DNA of 64,000 bases. Source: Brachionus plicatilis. Taxonomy: Eukaryota > Rotifera > Eurotatoria > Ploima > Brachionidae. Below, one piece after another: positions 1 to 11,309 of this stretch. Where the stretch lies: positions 109,342 to 173,341 of the forward strand of contig QEOQ01000359.1 of the NCBI GenBank assembly GCA_010279815.1. Reading direction: 5' to 3'. Both the position numbers and the translations under genes were made by a program. Positions within the stretch are counted from its first letter, which is position 1. The number at the start of each line of letters is the position of its first letter. The notes under the pieces are model-generated. The model saw only the letters and a program-made list of their open reading frames with translations, made no database searches and was not told the DNA's origin.

Positions 1-213
1 AAAAAATTTTTTTTTGGGGTTTTTGAGGGCGTAGATTACGAATTTTGAGTCAAAAATGTGAAATTCAGATAGCACTAAAGTTTTGAATTTCGTGAACTTT
101 ACCTTGTTCAGTTTCTTTTTCTGGGGTTTTTGTAACGTCTATTGATGCTAAATAAAAACGAAAAAAAATTTTTTTTTTTTAATTTTTTTTAATAGCTAAT
201 TATGAAATTTTAC

Positions 214-394
214 TTTCAGGCATTGGCTGATAATAGGCATGTTTGAAGTATAGAAAAAAGATTCCGATAATTATTACAACTACAATCATAATAATGATCA
301 TTTTTTTCAGGTTAAAATAAAAGCTCTTTTTTTCTTCCTTGTTTTCATCTGAATTTTTATTTGATTGGATTAACCGTGATTTTTTCATGACCAT
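214..394 (-). CDS. First exon of a single-pass membrane protein (partial gene)
   Basis: The open frame begins at an ATG at 394 (an upstream in-frame TTG is unlikely to be used) and encodes about 60 residues. A Lys/Asn/Glu-rich N-terminal tail is followed by a strongly hydrophobic stretch (MIIIMIVVVIIIGIFFLYF) flanked by basic residues, typical of a signal-anchor. After the helix comes AYYQPMPE, then a GTAAAA donor at 213, so the coding sequence should continue in exons beyond the left edge. The layout (short charged cytoplasmic tail, one helix, then ectodomain) resembles the anchor exon of the aminopeptidase at 18.4 kb, but the sequence is not recognisably the same. The ectodomain, and so the function, cannot be told. 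Confidence 0.5.
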
Positions 395-1032
395 ATTTTT
401 TCTTCCAATTGATCTATTCAAAGAGAAAATAAAGAGTAATTTTTAAAAAATGCTTGATTTCAAAGTTAAAATTCTTGAATATTAATTTTCTCTATTATCT
501 ATTGTTTAAATTCAAAAATATAATTAAGAGTCACATTTATTTTATCAGTCACATTTATCTTGTTACCAAGCTTTGTTCAAAATGCATAATAGAAAAATAT
601 GGATAGTCCTTGATAATGTAATACTCCAAGCAACCCTGACTCGGACCAAGCCCCTATATTTATCCATATATGACTATTATTGTTTTTAGTTTTGAAGTTT
701 GTTAATGTTGAAAATTAAATAAAAGAGTTGAAGACAATCTCTTTTACAATTTCAATTTTATTTAGTAGCAATCACGCTATTTAAATATCGACATTAATTG
801 AATTGCTTAAGATAATATTTTAACTATTCATTTAGAATTAGAATTTTTTTCTTTGAGCAATGGACAGTCTGTCAAAACGTTTCAAGCATTTGGCACATTT
901 TTATTTGTTCAAGCTTATATTAATGTTCATTTTTAATAATTTGAATTCAAAAAATTTAATATTTCAAACAATAAAACTAGAAAACTGGATAGTCTTAGAT
1001 AAAGTATCAAAGTAAAAAAGAAAAAAATTGAG
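395..1032. other. Intergenic, no feature recognised
   Basis: AT-rich DNA upstream of the membrane-protein exon. It should hold that gene's promoter, but no convincing core element, ORF or repeat was seen. Confidence 0.5.
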
Positions 1033-1040
1033 GCTTGATT

Positions 1041-1438
1041 GGCAAATTGAAGTTTTAGATCAAATTTTAAGATCAAAACGATCATTTAAAATTTTAAAAC
1101 TTAAATAATCTAATGATTTTAATAATTTATAAGAAATAAATACTAATATCCATTCATTCAAACTGAAAAAATTTTATTTTTCTACTTTTATAAATTTTAA
1201 ATTTTAAAACAGTTAATTTTTTTGTCTTTAAATATAAGCTTTCATTAAAATCAATTAAAATATTTAAACCTATTAAAGTTCAATAAAAAGGGACATTTTA
1301 AAATTTTAAAAATAAACTTGACGTGACATGTCAAGCAATTGCTTTTGAAAAAAATTATTTTTTCTCTATTATTAAAAAAAATATTACAATATACAAATTA
1401 CATTTTCTTTTGATCTTGATCTCAAACTTCAATTTGCC
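1041..1438. mobile_element. Non-coding TIR element, GGCA family A, copy 1
   Basis: The ends are inverted: GGCAAATTGAAGTTTTAGAT on the left and the near-complement of it (ending CTTCAATTTGCC) on the right. The element is flanked by a perfect 8-bp direct repeat, GCTTGATT, at 1033-1040 and 1439-1446. The interior is AT-rich, without ORFs, and closely matches the elements at 47836-48394 and 58009-58551. It is a non-autonomous DNA transposon of MITE type; the mobilising transposase is not in the window. Confidence 0.85.
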
Positions 1439-1446
1439 GCTTGATT

Positions 1447-2034
1447 TCATTAAATCATTATTTTTTTTTTTTAAATTTCGAAAATAAATATTTAAATTAA
1501 AATTTTTTTTATTTTCTAAACAAGAACGACAGTTTTTAACGAGCTTTAAGAATTTCTGGTCATAATGTTTGGTTGTATGGTGGAAACAGAGTCAAACTGA
1601 ACCTCTAAGTGCTAAAATAGGGTATTTTTGGTTTTTCACTTGTACGAGCTTTCAAATATATCATCAAGTCAAATTGACTATTGTATTATATTCTCTAGCT
1701 TTTTAGCTAACTATCGAGGGATCTGCGATATCATACAGTTATTTCTATCCTCAGATATTGGGCTTCAAGTACAACATACTTTTAAAAGTGTCTAACTTTG
1801 CCTGTTATTTTAAAAAAAAGGAATTTCTACAAATTATGAAACTTCCCGGAAAAAAAAGAACACCGCTTTACCAGCGTTAAAACAGCTTCTTTTCAGCGTT
1901 CTTTCAGTATTTTTTTAAGCGCTTTTTTGCGTTTTTTTGCGTATTTTCGTTTTTCACGCTGCAGAACGCTGAAAAAACGCTGCTAAAAATCGATACAATT
2001 GGACCCAGATGGTTTATTGAATTTATAAATCAGT
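1447..2034. other. Intergenic; cluster of GCG-T-run motifs
   Basis: No ORF or TIR recognised. Around 1855-1990 there are many spaced copies of GCGTTTTT and AACGCTG in both orientations. The same words recur at 4058-4100. This may be a decayed repeat with its own internal structure; no function is evident. Confidence 0.35.
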
Positions 2035-2043
2035 TATAAAATA

Positions 2044-2399
2044 GGGGTTGTGAAGTTGGTTTCAATTCGATCTTTTCAATTCAGAAAAACTTGAATAACT
2101 TTTTTACTAAAAGAGATAATTTAGTTCTATAAAATGCTTAATTATAAGCAAATTTGCTTAATTCAGTAAAATAAGTCTGCAAAATACTCTGCAATTTTCT
2201 GCATTTTGCACGCCATTAAAAAGTATTCTAATCAACTGTGCAAGTATATTGCAGAGTTTTTGCAGGCATATATTTTCGGATTAAGCAAAGTTGCTTAAAC
2301 ATTAAGCATTTTACAGAACTAAATTATTCCTTATAGTAAAAAAGTTATTCAAATTTTTCTGAATTGAAACGATCGAATTGAAATGAACTTCACAACCCC
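2044..2399. mobile_element. MULE-like MITE, GGGGTTGTGAAG family, intact copy
   Basis: Long terminal inverted repeats of about 55 bp start GGGGTTGTGAAGTTGGTTTC on the left and end as its near-complement (CTTCACAACCCC) on the right. Perfect 9-bp direct repeats TATAAAATA lie at 2035-2043 and 2400-2408. Terminal GGGG and a 9-bp target duplication are typical of Mutator-like elements. The interior contains further inverted segments (AATTTAGTTCT, GCTTAATTATAAGC) and no ORF. Partial relatives lie at 11007-11306 and 39370-39619. Confidence 0.85.
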
Positions 2400-2408
2400 T
2401 ATAAAATA

Positions 2409-3552
2409 TGATTCAAATAGCTGCTGAAAGCCCTAGTGTAAACCCTTTAACTGTTGTAAAATAATTTTCGATAGTTGAAGACTAGCACTGTGAAAATTAT
2501 ATTTAGTAGTATTATTAAATAAAAATTAAAATATTTTTTCGATTAAACTAAGATTAAAAAAGTTAAAGTTTTGATTAAAATAAAATTGGTTCTGATGAAA
2601 CTAATATTTTTTTTTAATTAATTTGTTATTCTTTTGGACGCTTTTAACTTTCAAATTGTAAGCGTATCATAAGTCATTTACTATGAACACTTAATCTCTT
2701 GCCAGTTCCGCTTCGGTCCATTAAATGGGTCCTAGTAATTAGGACCATTGTAACTGAAACAATTTTAAGAAAAATTTTGTTTTTGATCCTTCAAATTAAA
2801 AAAAGGACATTATTTCTTCTGCTAACAATTTTTTTTTCTCTTGCTATTAAAATTATGTTTATGATAGCATAATTTTTTCTTTTGATAGCAAAAATAAAAG
2901 TATAACAAAATAACAATAAATATTTTTATAAAATTTTATTCATATTAAAATTGAAAAGGAGAAGCATAAAAAAAATTTAGCTATCATTAATTAATTTTTT
3001 TTACTAGCAGTTAAAAAAAAATTTAATAGCAGAAGAAAAAAATTACCAGCAGAAAGAAATAGATCTCTTAAAAAAATAAGAAAAATATAATAATTTAAAA
3101 CAATATACAAAGGAAAAAAATAATTCATTACCTCAATATTTTTTCATTCTTTCCCAAATTGTTCAATATTTAAACATGTAGCTAATGATACAGTGCGTTT
3201 CCCAACAAATTATACGGCTATATAACATTTTTTTTGCTCTAGAGCATGTGCATGACCAATTGAACATGCCATGAATGAAACTGTTTACATTGTTTAGAAA
3301 CATACTGTATGATACATTTTAAATTTTGAAGTAAATGTCTATAAATATAAATAAGTCTGAGATTTTTTTGTCTAATTTTTTAATATTTTTGAAATAAGTT
3401 ACGAATGAAATAGGCATGGCAAAATTATTCCTTTCATTTAAATAATGATTTTTTCTTTCGTGCTTAATATTTAAGCTAAGATTTAGACATAACTTTGATT
3501 TTTAAATAGTAAGAATATGAAAAAAAGCAGAAAATGTATTTGCTCGATTTTT
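2409..3552. other. Intergenic, AT-rich, no gene recognised
   Basis: No coding frame or clear transposon boundaries. A small imperfect palindrome surrounds the GGGTCCTAGTAATTAGGACC segment near 2727-2747. Nothing else can be supported. Confidence 0.4.
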
Positions 3553-3651
3553 ACGACATATCGTTTCTTATCGAACACTGGTTTTCAAAATGGACATTTT
3601 CGACTTTATACCATTTTGAAAACTAGTGTTCGATAAGAAACGACATTTCGT
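3553..3651. repeat. Near-perfect hairpin, about 41-bp arms
   Basis: The left arm 3553-3593 (begins ACGACATATCGTTTCTTATC) is the reverse complement, with about two mismatches, of the right arm 3611-3651. They are separated by about 17 bases. Such a young palindrome is likely a small foldback element or a remnant of one. No target duplication was identified. Confidence 0.7.
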
Positions 3652-3724
3652 TATTTTCAAATACCCATTCGTTACAGATAAAGGATCTAAATTTTAATAC
3701 AAATTTAAGGTGATTTTTTTTTGT

Positions 3725-3768
3725 TTGTTTATCTGTGTCAAGCTAAAGCTCCTTCAGATTAAATAAGA
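3725..3768 (-). repeat. LINE/SINE 3'-tail remnant (GAGCTTTAGCTT type)
   Basis: Read on the minus strand this is AATCTGAAGGAGCTTTAGCT followed by a short spacer and AAACAAACAAA. The same tail, ending in AAATA repeats, occurs at 25105-25150, 48810-48850, 54912-54955, 60752-60815 and 61197-61260. It contains a small stem (GAGCTAAAGCTC). Confidence 0.55.
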
Positions 3769-4139
3769 TTGAAAAATTTTAAATTTTAATTTTTTTTTAT
3801 CTAAATTACATTTTAAGAGCCGTGACCCTTGGGAAGTTCAAAATTAGCTAAAATCTTTTTTTCATTTCTCATGCGATTTATATATATATATATATATGCA
3901 CATGTTTAATACAGTTAAAAAAGTCAAAAAAGTTCTATTAATTCTAGTTGATCAAAAAATGTGTCAAACGTTTTTTTTTTAATTATTTTTACAAAAGAAA
4001 TTTAAATCTTAAAACTTAAAACTTTGTTTTAGAAAAAAATAATTTTTGAAATAAAAAAACGCTGAAAAAACGCCGTTCGGTGGCGTGAAAAACGCTGACG
4101 AATTATAGAATTTTTATTTTTTTGATAAAAATTAATAAA

Positions 4140-5160
4140 CGAAAATTCAATCGTGGAGAATAGGCACTACCTTTCTTTTCAGCCTAACGATTTTATAAAA
4201 AAAGGAATTAAATTGTGAGTAAATTAGACAAGAGAAAATTTAAAAAAAATAAAAAAAAATAATAAATAAAATAAAATTTCATGCTCCTTCTTGGAACATG
4301 TTCTTGACTTGAGTGAAGTTGAAATACAAAGATTTAAACTTTGTTTCTTTTTGAGGAAATGATTCAAATTCATTTAGTTCTTCTATTAGTTGATTGTGGT
4401 TTAGCCTTTTATTAAAGTAATTTCTGAGTAATTGTTCAGTCCGCGTTGAGATCATTTCTAATTGGAACTTTTTATGAATCTCTGATATTCTTGTTTTTAA
4501 AGTTTTTGTGTCGAAGAATATTGTTCTGGGTTACCAAATACACAGATCGTCAGCGTAGAGGGCAATTTTTAGTTTTTTTGGGATCATGTTTACAATGTCT
4601 CTAAAAAAAGTAAAAAAGTGTAGGCGATAGACTCCAGTTTGAGGGACTCCAATTTGGATGTTAAATTCCTTCGACATGTAATTGTTAATACAAACTTGGA
4701 ACTTTCTGTTTAATAGTAATTGTTTAATCCAATTGAAGATGTGAAGGTTGACACCGAGTCTTTTAAGTTTAATTAAAATCCCTTTATTAGAAGCCTTGTC
4801 GAATGCTTTTTCCAGGTCGAAAAAGACTGTTCCAGTGTACTCTTTTCTGCCAAACCCGTTTATGGTAGATTGACTCAGACGGAAACTATGATCTTGTGTG
4901 CTCATTTTTTCTCTGAAACCAGACTGAAGCAACTCGGCAGTAATGATTATGACTCTATCCAAATTTTAAGTTTTTGGTTGATTATTTTTTCTTGAAATTT
5001 TGCAATGCAGCTAATGAGTGGTATCGGTCTGAACGAGTCTAGGGGCTTTCCCATTCTTATGAATCATGAAAATTTTAGAAAGTTTAAAAGTTGCCGGACA
5101 CATTCCGGCAGCTTTTAAGCCTTATTTATGCGTTAAACAGATTCAATATTCGTTTTAAAA
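4140..5160 (-). pseudogene. Decayed LINE reverse transcriptase with 3' end
   Basis: On the minus strand, starting near 5110, three frames in turn encode the parts of a jockey/CR1-like RT: an N-terminal palm block (CPATFKLSKIFMIHKNGK), FDLEKAFDK, a GVPQ turn and the catalytic YADD near 4537-4548. Several frameshifts and stops separate the blocks. Just past YADD the frame jumps to a segment near 4505-4265 resembling a LINE ORF2 C-terminus, so the middle has been deleted. The 3' end near 4140-4185 carries GGCTGAAAAGAAAGG, matching LINE tails at 31009-31060 and 34915-34985. Non-functional. Confidence 0.8.
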
Positions 5161-5210
5161 GCGGAATCGGGAGATTTTTTATTATTTTGCCTTGAAGCTA
5201 GCAATAAATT

Positions 5211-5543
5211 GGCAAAATGTTATTTATTGTACATTTTTATATTTTTACATTTTTACATTTTTGAGAGAAGAAAAAAAAATCTCAAAATCAAAAAATCTAA
5301 AAAAATTTTCATTCAAGAAAAGTAATAATAAATTCGCAATTAATTAAAAGGGACTTTCAAAAAATTATCCTTGGTTTTTACATTTAAATTTTTCTAAAAC
5401 TCCTTTTTAAGTAATTGCGAATTTATGTTTACTTTTCTTGAATGAAAATTTTTTTAGATTTTTTGATTTTGAGATTTTTTTTTCTTCTCTCAAAAATGTA
5501 AAAATGTAAAAATATAAAAATGTACAATAAATAACATTTTGCC
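5211..5543. mobile_element. Foldback TIR element, GGCAAAATG type
   Basis: The two arms, about 130 bp each (5211-5341 and 5413-5543), are nearly exact inverted repeats starting GGCAAAATGTTATTTATTG. A perfect 8-bp target duplication AATAAATT flanks it (5203-5210 and 5544-5551). There is no ORF. The terminal GGCA and 8-bp duplication link it to family A and B elements although the interior is unrelated. Confidence 0.85.
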
Positions 5544-5551
5544 AATAAATT

Positions 5552-6470
5552 AGCCATTATTTAAAAATTAAGTTCAGTCTAATGTTCAGTATTAGGCTCA
5601 TTTCTTTTCATCATTTTTTTAATTTTTTTTTATTAAAGAAATGTCCACTGATGACAAGACAATTAGTCATTCAGGTAAAGATTTGGAAAGTGTTTTAATA
5701 AGTTTTTCAACTACCATTAAAAGGCTTAATAATTGGTGTTCTTATATTTGTTAAAGTTTTTAATTAATGTTTGTTTGTTTAATAGTTTGTTTTTTTTAAG
5801 TTGATAGCTTCAATGACATTAATAATTTTCTTGAGAAATATGGCTTATTTACTTTAACTTTATTTTGATTTTTTTTGATGAGATTTAGATTGGCAAATAA
5901 AATAAATTTAAAAAATATGAAAATAAATAAGCTAAAATATAAAAATAGCTTCTTTTAATAAAGAAAATATTAACTAAAATCAAAAAAATATAAAATTAAA
6001 ATAAAGAGGTTCTTAAATAAAAAATTTGACTTAAATTAACTTCCGTCTTAAACAACTTATTTTAATATATATATATGTTTTTATTTTATTTGAATTTTTT
6101 TTAATAAACAAGATTAATATTAATTATGAAGATCAATCACTAAAAATTATTGTACAAAAATGTAAAGCTTAATTGATTAAAAAAAATAAAATAAAATTAT
6201 TAAAAATTTATTTCCTCTTAGTATTGCCACTTTTTCATTCATTAAAGAACTTTTATTTTTTTTTAATTTAAAGATTATGTTTTTGAATACTGTGAGTATT
6301 TTAAATTTTTTTAATTGGTTGGCAAACATCTAATAGAAAAAAAGCTATTTTTATCATATCTCTTACCATTCCTCATATTTTTACATGATAAAAAAATGTA
6401 GAGGTAAGCTATTCACTTTGAATAAAAATCTTTGATGATTATTACAAATGAATCCAAAAAAATTCGATAT
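5552..6470. other. Intergenic, no feature recognised
   Basis: Very AT-rich sequence with poly-A/T runs and a short AT dinucleotide tract near 6065-6077. No coding frame or bounded repeat could be supported. Confidence 0.4.
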
Positions 6471-7391
6471 AATTTTATAGATCGATTTTTTCTTTAGTCG
6501 ATCAAGTTCATTTTTATTTTATTTATTCGAATTAACTGATCGAATATTGATATCGAATATATTAGTCGATTTTAATCTACCAAACTTCATGTTCGAAACA
6601 TTTTTTTTGAAAAAAATTATTACTTCAATGATATGAAAATATTATAAAGGAAATTAATGTCAATAATATTTCAATAATAAAGACTTGATTTTTAAAACTT
6701 ATTTAGTTAGAATTTAATTTAAAAAAAAAAGCAACAACTTTAAAAAAATTTCATTTTTATCAAATTAAAATGGCACTTGAAAATAATTCACGAAAAAGAA
6801 AGCGTGATAAAATATCTTGGGTTTGGAAATTTTTTGAGTATGATAAAACTACTGAAATAGCAAAATGTACAAGATAGATAGTTATTCAAAATGAAAAAAG
6901 AAACAGACTGAGTGCAAAAAATCTGGAAAAATTTACTTTTATAAAGCTTAATTCAATCGCTTTAGAAAACAAAAAATAATTTTAAAGATTTTAAAAAAAT
7001 TTTTTAATTTTTATTTAATTTCGTTTCTTATTTAATGATTTTTTAAATAAATTTTTCAAATTTTGTTTAGTCTCGTAAATTACTTATCTTTTTAAAATAT
7101 CGAATACATTTTTTTTTACACTTTTGAATTAGATTTTTTCGTTAATCGGTTTATAAAATCGAGCAATATTATCGATTTAACTGTTCGACTAACTATTCGA
7201 AAACAAAGGGATACTATTGTCCAAAATTTGTTCGATAGCTTTTCGATATTTGTGAAAATTTATCAAATTAAGTAAATTAAAATTCTAACAATGATTTTTT
7301 GATCGGTAAAAATAAGACATTTTCGATAGAGTTAAAATTTCATCGAATGTAAATTTAAATTGATTAACGCTTAGTCGATTCACAACCCTAC
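6471..7391 (+). mobile_element. Internally deleted hAT element (BED zinc-finger remnant)
   Basis: A frame starting at ATG 6770 encodes MALENNSRKRKRDKISWVWK followed by FFEYDKTTEIAKCTR and a stop. The W-x-FF...A-x-C spacing is that of a BED zinc finger, the N-terminal DNA-binding domain of hAT transposases. A few codons later RLSAKNLEKFTFIKLN resembles the hAT C-terminal end, so the catalytic region has been deleted. The right boundary ends CACAACCCTA at 7382-7391, the complement of the TAGGGTTG start typical of hAT ends. Interspersed TCGA-containing subterminal motifs lie on both sides. No matching left terminus was found. Confidence 0.6.
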
Positions 7392-7817
7392 TATAAAGTA
7401 AAATCTATGTTATTTTCCACATCGTTTACAATATAATGGGTTTTTCTGGTTTTTTTAAAAAAATTAGATCCAAAAAAAAATCATTTTAGCTCCTATCATA
7501 AATTATAGGACATCTATTCTTCTTTATTTAATGTCCATTCTTTCAATAAAACTTCTAACAGAGACCTTATTCCAAATCAAGCATTTTAGAATTTTGTGAA
7601 AAAATTCTATTTTAATTTTGGAAATAATTCGTATATCAAAAAAGTTTTTTTTATTTAAAAAGAAAGTTATTTTAAATGCATTGAAAATTTTTTTAAAGTA
7701 AATTTTTTTTAGTGATAAATAAAAAAAAATAAAAAAAATTTTAGCTACAAAAACAATTTCTAGCCGTAAAATATTTTGATTTTTGTACTAAATAATTTGT
7801 TTTTTTAGTTAAATTTT

Positions 7818-8360
7818 GGCATCTTGAAGTTGATGATCAATTCAAAATATCATTTCAATTCAAAAAGTTTGTCTTTAGATATTAAACTTAATCTTTGATT
7901 TTATTTAAATAATTCTAATGTAACATGATTTACATGCAATGTAGATTTAGAAAATAAAAAAAATATTGAAAAAACATTTTCTCAGTCAATTGATAATCGA
8001 TTTTAATATTTAAATGTATTAACTGATTTTTTGTAAAGTTTTTTAGGATTTTTTATTTCAAAAGTATTTGTGTAAGCATTCACAATTAAATTTAAAAAAA
8101 AATTCAAATAAAAAATTCAAAATTAGTAATAAAATGAAAATAAAACTTTACAAAAAATCAGCTAACTAAATTGAAAATCGATTATCAATGGACTGAGAAA
8201 ATGTTTTTTCAAATTTTTTTTTATTTTCTAAATCTACATTGCATGTAAATCATGTTACATTAGAATTATTTAAATAAAATCAAAGATTAAGTTTAATATC
8301 TAAAGACAAACTTTTTGAATTGAAATGATATTTTGAATTGATCATCAACTTCAAGATGCC
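7818..8360. mobile_element. Long-TIR element, GGCA family B, intact copy
   Basis: Arms of about 190 bp (7818-8005 and 8173-8360) are inverted copies. The left begins GGCATCTTGAAGTTGATGAT and the right is its complement. Perfect 8-bp duplications TAAATTTT flank it (7810-7817 and 8361-8368). The loop of about 165 bp has no ORF. An older, interrupted relative lies at 13590-14250. Confidence 0.9.
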
Positions 8361-8767
8361 TAAATTTTGCCAAAATAAATTAGTGACCATATATAAAAAT
8401 GAAGATAAAAAACTTGAGTACCCGATCATTCGTTTAACTTGAATTATGTACTTAAGCTTTATCTAAATCTAATGACTTGATCTTTTATTTAAGCCTTGAA
8501 GATATAAATCAAGCCAATTTAAACAAAAATACCAAAAATCAAAATGTCACATTTAAAGTAAAACATCTTGATTTCACTGATATCTAAACCAAAATTTTTT
8601 TCCTTTCTTAATTGTCCAATTCAACAAGGATTTAAACCATAAAAACCAAAGCACACTTTTTTTAATACCCAGCCCAAAGGATAACATGATGGATTTGGAG
8701 AAAAATCTCCACAAATTTCTGCTTAAACTCAAAGCTAATTAAACGCTTCATTGACTTGACTTTCGGG

Positions 8768-8775
8768 TATAAATA
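8768..8775 (+). promoter_or_regulatory. Candidate TATA box of the LRR gene
   Basis: TATAAATA lies 38 bp upstream of the ATG at 8813, inside a locally GC-richer stretch. The spacing would place transcription start about 10-15 bp before the ATG, giving a very short leader. In DNA this AT-rich a chance match is likely, so the call is tentative. Confidence 0.3.
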
Positions 8776-8812
8776 AATAGAAAAATTTTCTTTTCTCCTA
8801 TTCAAATTGAAA

Positions 8813-10234
8813 ATGAGTCAAGTGATGCACAAATTGGTCATTTTCTGGTCTATAGGTGCACTACTGGCACTAGATGAGTGTTTTTTTGAGGGCTGCAGAT
8901 GCGTCAAAAACATCGACTATTCATATGACATAATTTGCGTCAATCAAAACAACAGCTTGTTTCCCAAACGACTCAAATCCAACATCACCAGGACAATCAA
9001 CACATTTCTGCTCAAACAATATCTGTTCACAGAGATACCAGACGGCACTTTCCAAGGCCTGGCAATCCGCCACTTGATAATAGGAGAAAATCGGCTCAAA
9101 AAAATTGGTCCCGACACCTTCAGGGGCATCAAGTCTTTATCTCTGCTCAAAATAATAGAAAAAAACTTCGAAACAATTGACTTGGGCGCATTTGATCCAA
9201 TTAGCTACTACTTGAGCGAGCTGGGCATTTGGCAGATCAACTACCAAAGTCACAAGATTGACGAGTTTTTTGCCGAGCTCAAAAACCTCAAAAGCCTCAA
9301 GACTCTTAGTCTGATGGGATATGGCCTTAAGCAATTTAAGCCAGAGTGGACCACCATTTTTGAATCAATAGTTCATTTAAACCTTGCCTCGAATGAGATG
9401 AAGTCCATTGGGCCAGACATTTTTAAATCATGCAAACACATTGAATCAATCAATCTGAACAATAATTTTATGAGCAATTTGTCATCAATTTTCAGAGCCC
9501 TGGAGCCAGTCAAGTCAAAATTGAGAGAATTAAAATTAGCCTCGAATCAAATCAGTCAACTAAAAGACTTTTCAGCATTTGCCAGACTAGAAGCTTTGGA
9601 CTTGTCCAACAACCAAATAAAAAAAATTCCCACTGGCCTGCTAAAAGGCCTGGACAAGCTGAATAGCCTGTACTTGTCATCAAATTTGATTAGGTCCCTA
9701 CCGGACTCTTTGTTCAGCAGAGTGCCGGCACTGAGCATTCTAATGTTGGATAATAACTACTTGAGCACGGTGCCTAGTGTAAGGACCCTCAGCAATTTGA
9801 AGATATTGGACCTGAGTAATCAAAATGGAAATTTGAAGGAGCTGGAAGACTTTTTGTTCGAGCGTGCAAACTCGACTTGTTGTCTTTATTTGAATTTGGA
9901 TGCAAATAGAATTGAAAAGTATGGAAAAAAGACATTTTGTTCGAGAGATAGTGGACTAAGTGAAATTAGAAAGTTGGATCTGAGCTACCAATCAATGGCC
10001 AACATGGACCATTGTTTGCTGTCACAATTAAGATCTGACATGGCGAATAAAATAGAGTTTTATGTCACAATGGAGAACGAGATCAGCAAAGAGAGTACAG
10101 TTAGCTGCAACTGTGAGCTGAAAAGCTTTTTGAAGAGTTTAAAAATTGAGTTCATTGGGCCGTGTTCAGATGTGGCCGGTCCATGCAATGAATATCAGCA
10201 GACTCACCAATGTGACACACAATTTCAATGCTAG
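8813..10234 (+). CDS. Secreted leucine-rich-repeat protein (paralogue 1)
   Basis: A single uninterrupted frame of 473 residues. The start is the ATG at 8813 (an in-frame TTG lies just upstream). A hydrophobic N-terminus (LVIFWSIGALLALDE) looks like a signal peptide and is followed by a cysteine cap, CFFEGCRC. Roughly residues 60-390 hold leucine-rich repeats (pattern LxxLxLxxNxL, e.g. LEALDLSNNQIKKIP). A C-terminal cysteine cap starts SCNCELK and ends QFQC. There is no transmembrane segment or GPI-type tail, so secretion is inferred. It is intronless and clearly GC-richer than its surroundings. The gene at 46158-47564 shares length, cap spacing (C-x4-C-x-C) and repeat layout. Similar arthropod and rotifer proteins are often named after the non-catalytic subunit of Oplophorus luciferase; that link is from memory and unproven here. 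Ligand unknown. Confidence 0.85.
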   Translation: MSQVMHKLVIFWSIGALLALDECFFEGCRCVKNIDYSYDIICVNQNNSLFPKRLKSNITRTINTFLLKQYLFTEIPDGTFQGLAIRHLIIGENRLKKIGPDTFRGIKSLSLLKIIEKNFETIDLGAFDPISYYLSELGIWQINYQSHKIDEFFAELKNLKSLKTLSLMGYGLKQFKPEWTTIFESIVHLNLASNEMKSIGPDIFKSCKHIESINLNNNFMSNLSSIFRALEPVKSKLRELKLASNQISQLKDFSAFARLEALDLSNNQIKKIPTGLLKGLDKLNSLYLSSNLIRSLPDSLFSRVPALSILMLDNNYLSTVPSVRTLSNLKILDLSNQNGNLKELEDFLFERANSTCCLYLNLDANRIEKYGKKTFCSRDSGLSEIRKLDLSYQSMANMDHCLLSQLRSDMANKIEFYVTMENEISKESTVSCNCELKSFLKSLKIEFIGPCSDVAGPCNEYQQTHQCDTQFQC

Positions 10235-10796
10235 AAAAAAAATGCAAAAAAGAACATTAGATTAGATTTTTTTGTTTATTTTGTAAGATTGATAGTCGTA
10301 TGATTTCAAGTTTGTTTGATTTTGTTTATGGAACTAAATTTTCTTGATTTTATTGTATTTTTTTTTTATTTTTTTTTAAGTTTACATTTTTGAAATTTTT
10401 ATTGCTAAAGAAAAAGTTTTGGGACAAAAAATTGTTTAGTTAATAAATCATTAAAAATAAAGTGCAATTATAAAAAATAAAATTAAAAATTCTTTAAAAT
10501 TTGTAATTATAATTATTTATAAGTATTAAAATTTATTTTAGAAATAAATTTCTAAAATTTTTGAGCCTATTCAATTTAATTATCTTTAGATTTCAAATTT
10601 TACTCGAAAAATTTATCTTGTAAATTTTATGAACAAAAAAAGAAAATTTTAAAAAAATTCGATCATGATTTTTAAATTAAATCAGATCACAAAATTTAAA
10701 TTTTTTAGATAATAATTTTACAGTACTCTTCTAAACAAAGCAGACTTGTATAAAAGTCAGGAAAAAAGTCTGAAAAAGTCATAGTGGGTATTGTGA

Positions 10797-10990
10797 AATT
10801 CAAATACAAATTAAACAATAATTCTTCCCTTTTCGATGAATTAAAATTTAAGTTTAAAAATAAATTTTAGAAATACTGGAACTTTGTTCCACCATTTTTA
10901 CTCAAAATAAAAAAATTATTTTCTTTTTTTAGGTAATTTAAATCAATAAACAATTAGAATCTTATTGATATTTTATTTTTTGTCTTATGA
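10797..10990. repeat. Left part of a GGTATTGTGAAATTC repeat
   Basis: This starts GGTATTGTGAAATTCAAATA and ends with a segment (ATTGATATTTTATTTTTTGT) that also occurs in the complete element at 20508-20776. The right terminus is missing here; the next element begins at 11007. Confidence 0.6.
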
Positions 10991-11006
10991 TCACACGAAA
11001 AATGTT

Positions 11007-11306
11007 GGGGTTGTGAAGTTCGTTTCAATTCAATCTTTTCAATTCAGAAAAATCTGAATAACTTTTTAGCTCAAAGAGATAATTTAGTTCTACAAAATGC
11101 TAAATTATAAGCAAATTTGCTTAATTCAGTAAAATAGGTCTGCAAAATAAATCAATTTTATGCATTTTGCACCCCATTTAAAAGTATTCAAATCAATTGT
11201 GCACTTAATATGCAGAGTTTTTGCAGACATTTTCTGATTAATCAAAGTTGCTTAAAAATTAAGCATTATACAGAACTAAATTATTCCATATAGTAAAAAA
11301 GTTATG
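11007..11306. mobile_element. MULE-like MITE, GGGGTTGTGAAG family, right end lost
   Basis: It begins GGGGTTGTGAAGTTCGTTTC and follows the intact copy at 2044-2399 through AAAAAAGTTAT, after which similarity stops. The terminal CACAACCCC is missing, so the element is truncated. Confidence 0.75.
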
Positions 11307-11309
11307 AAA

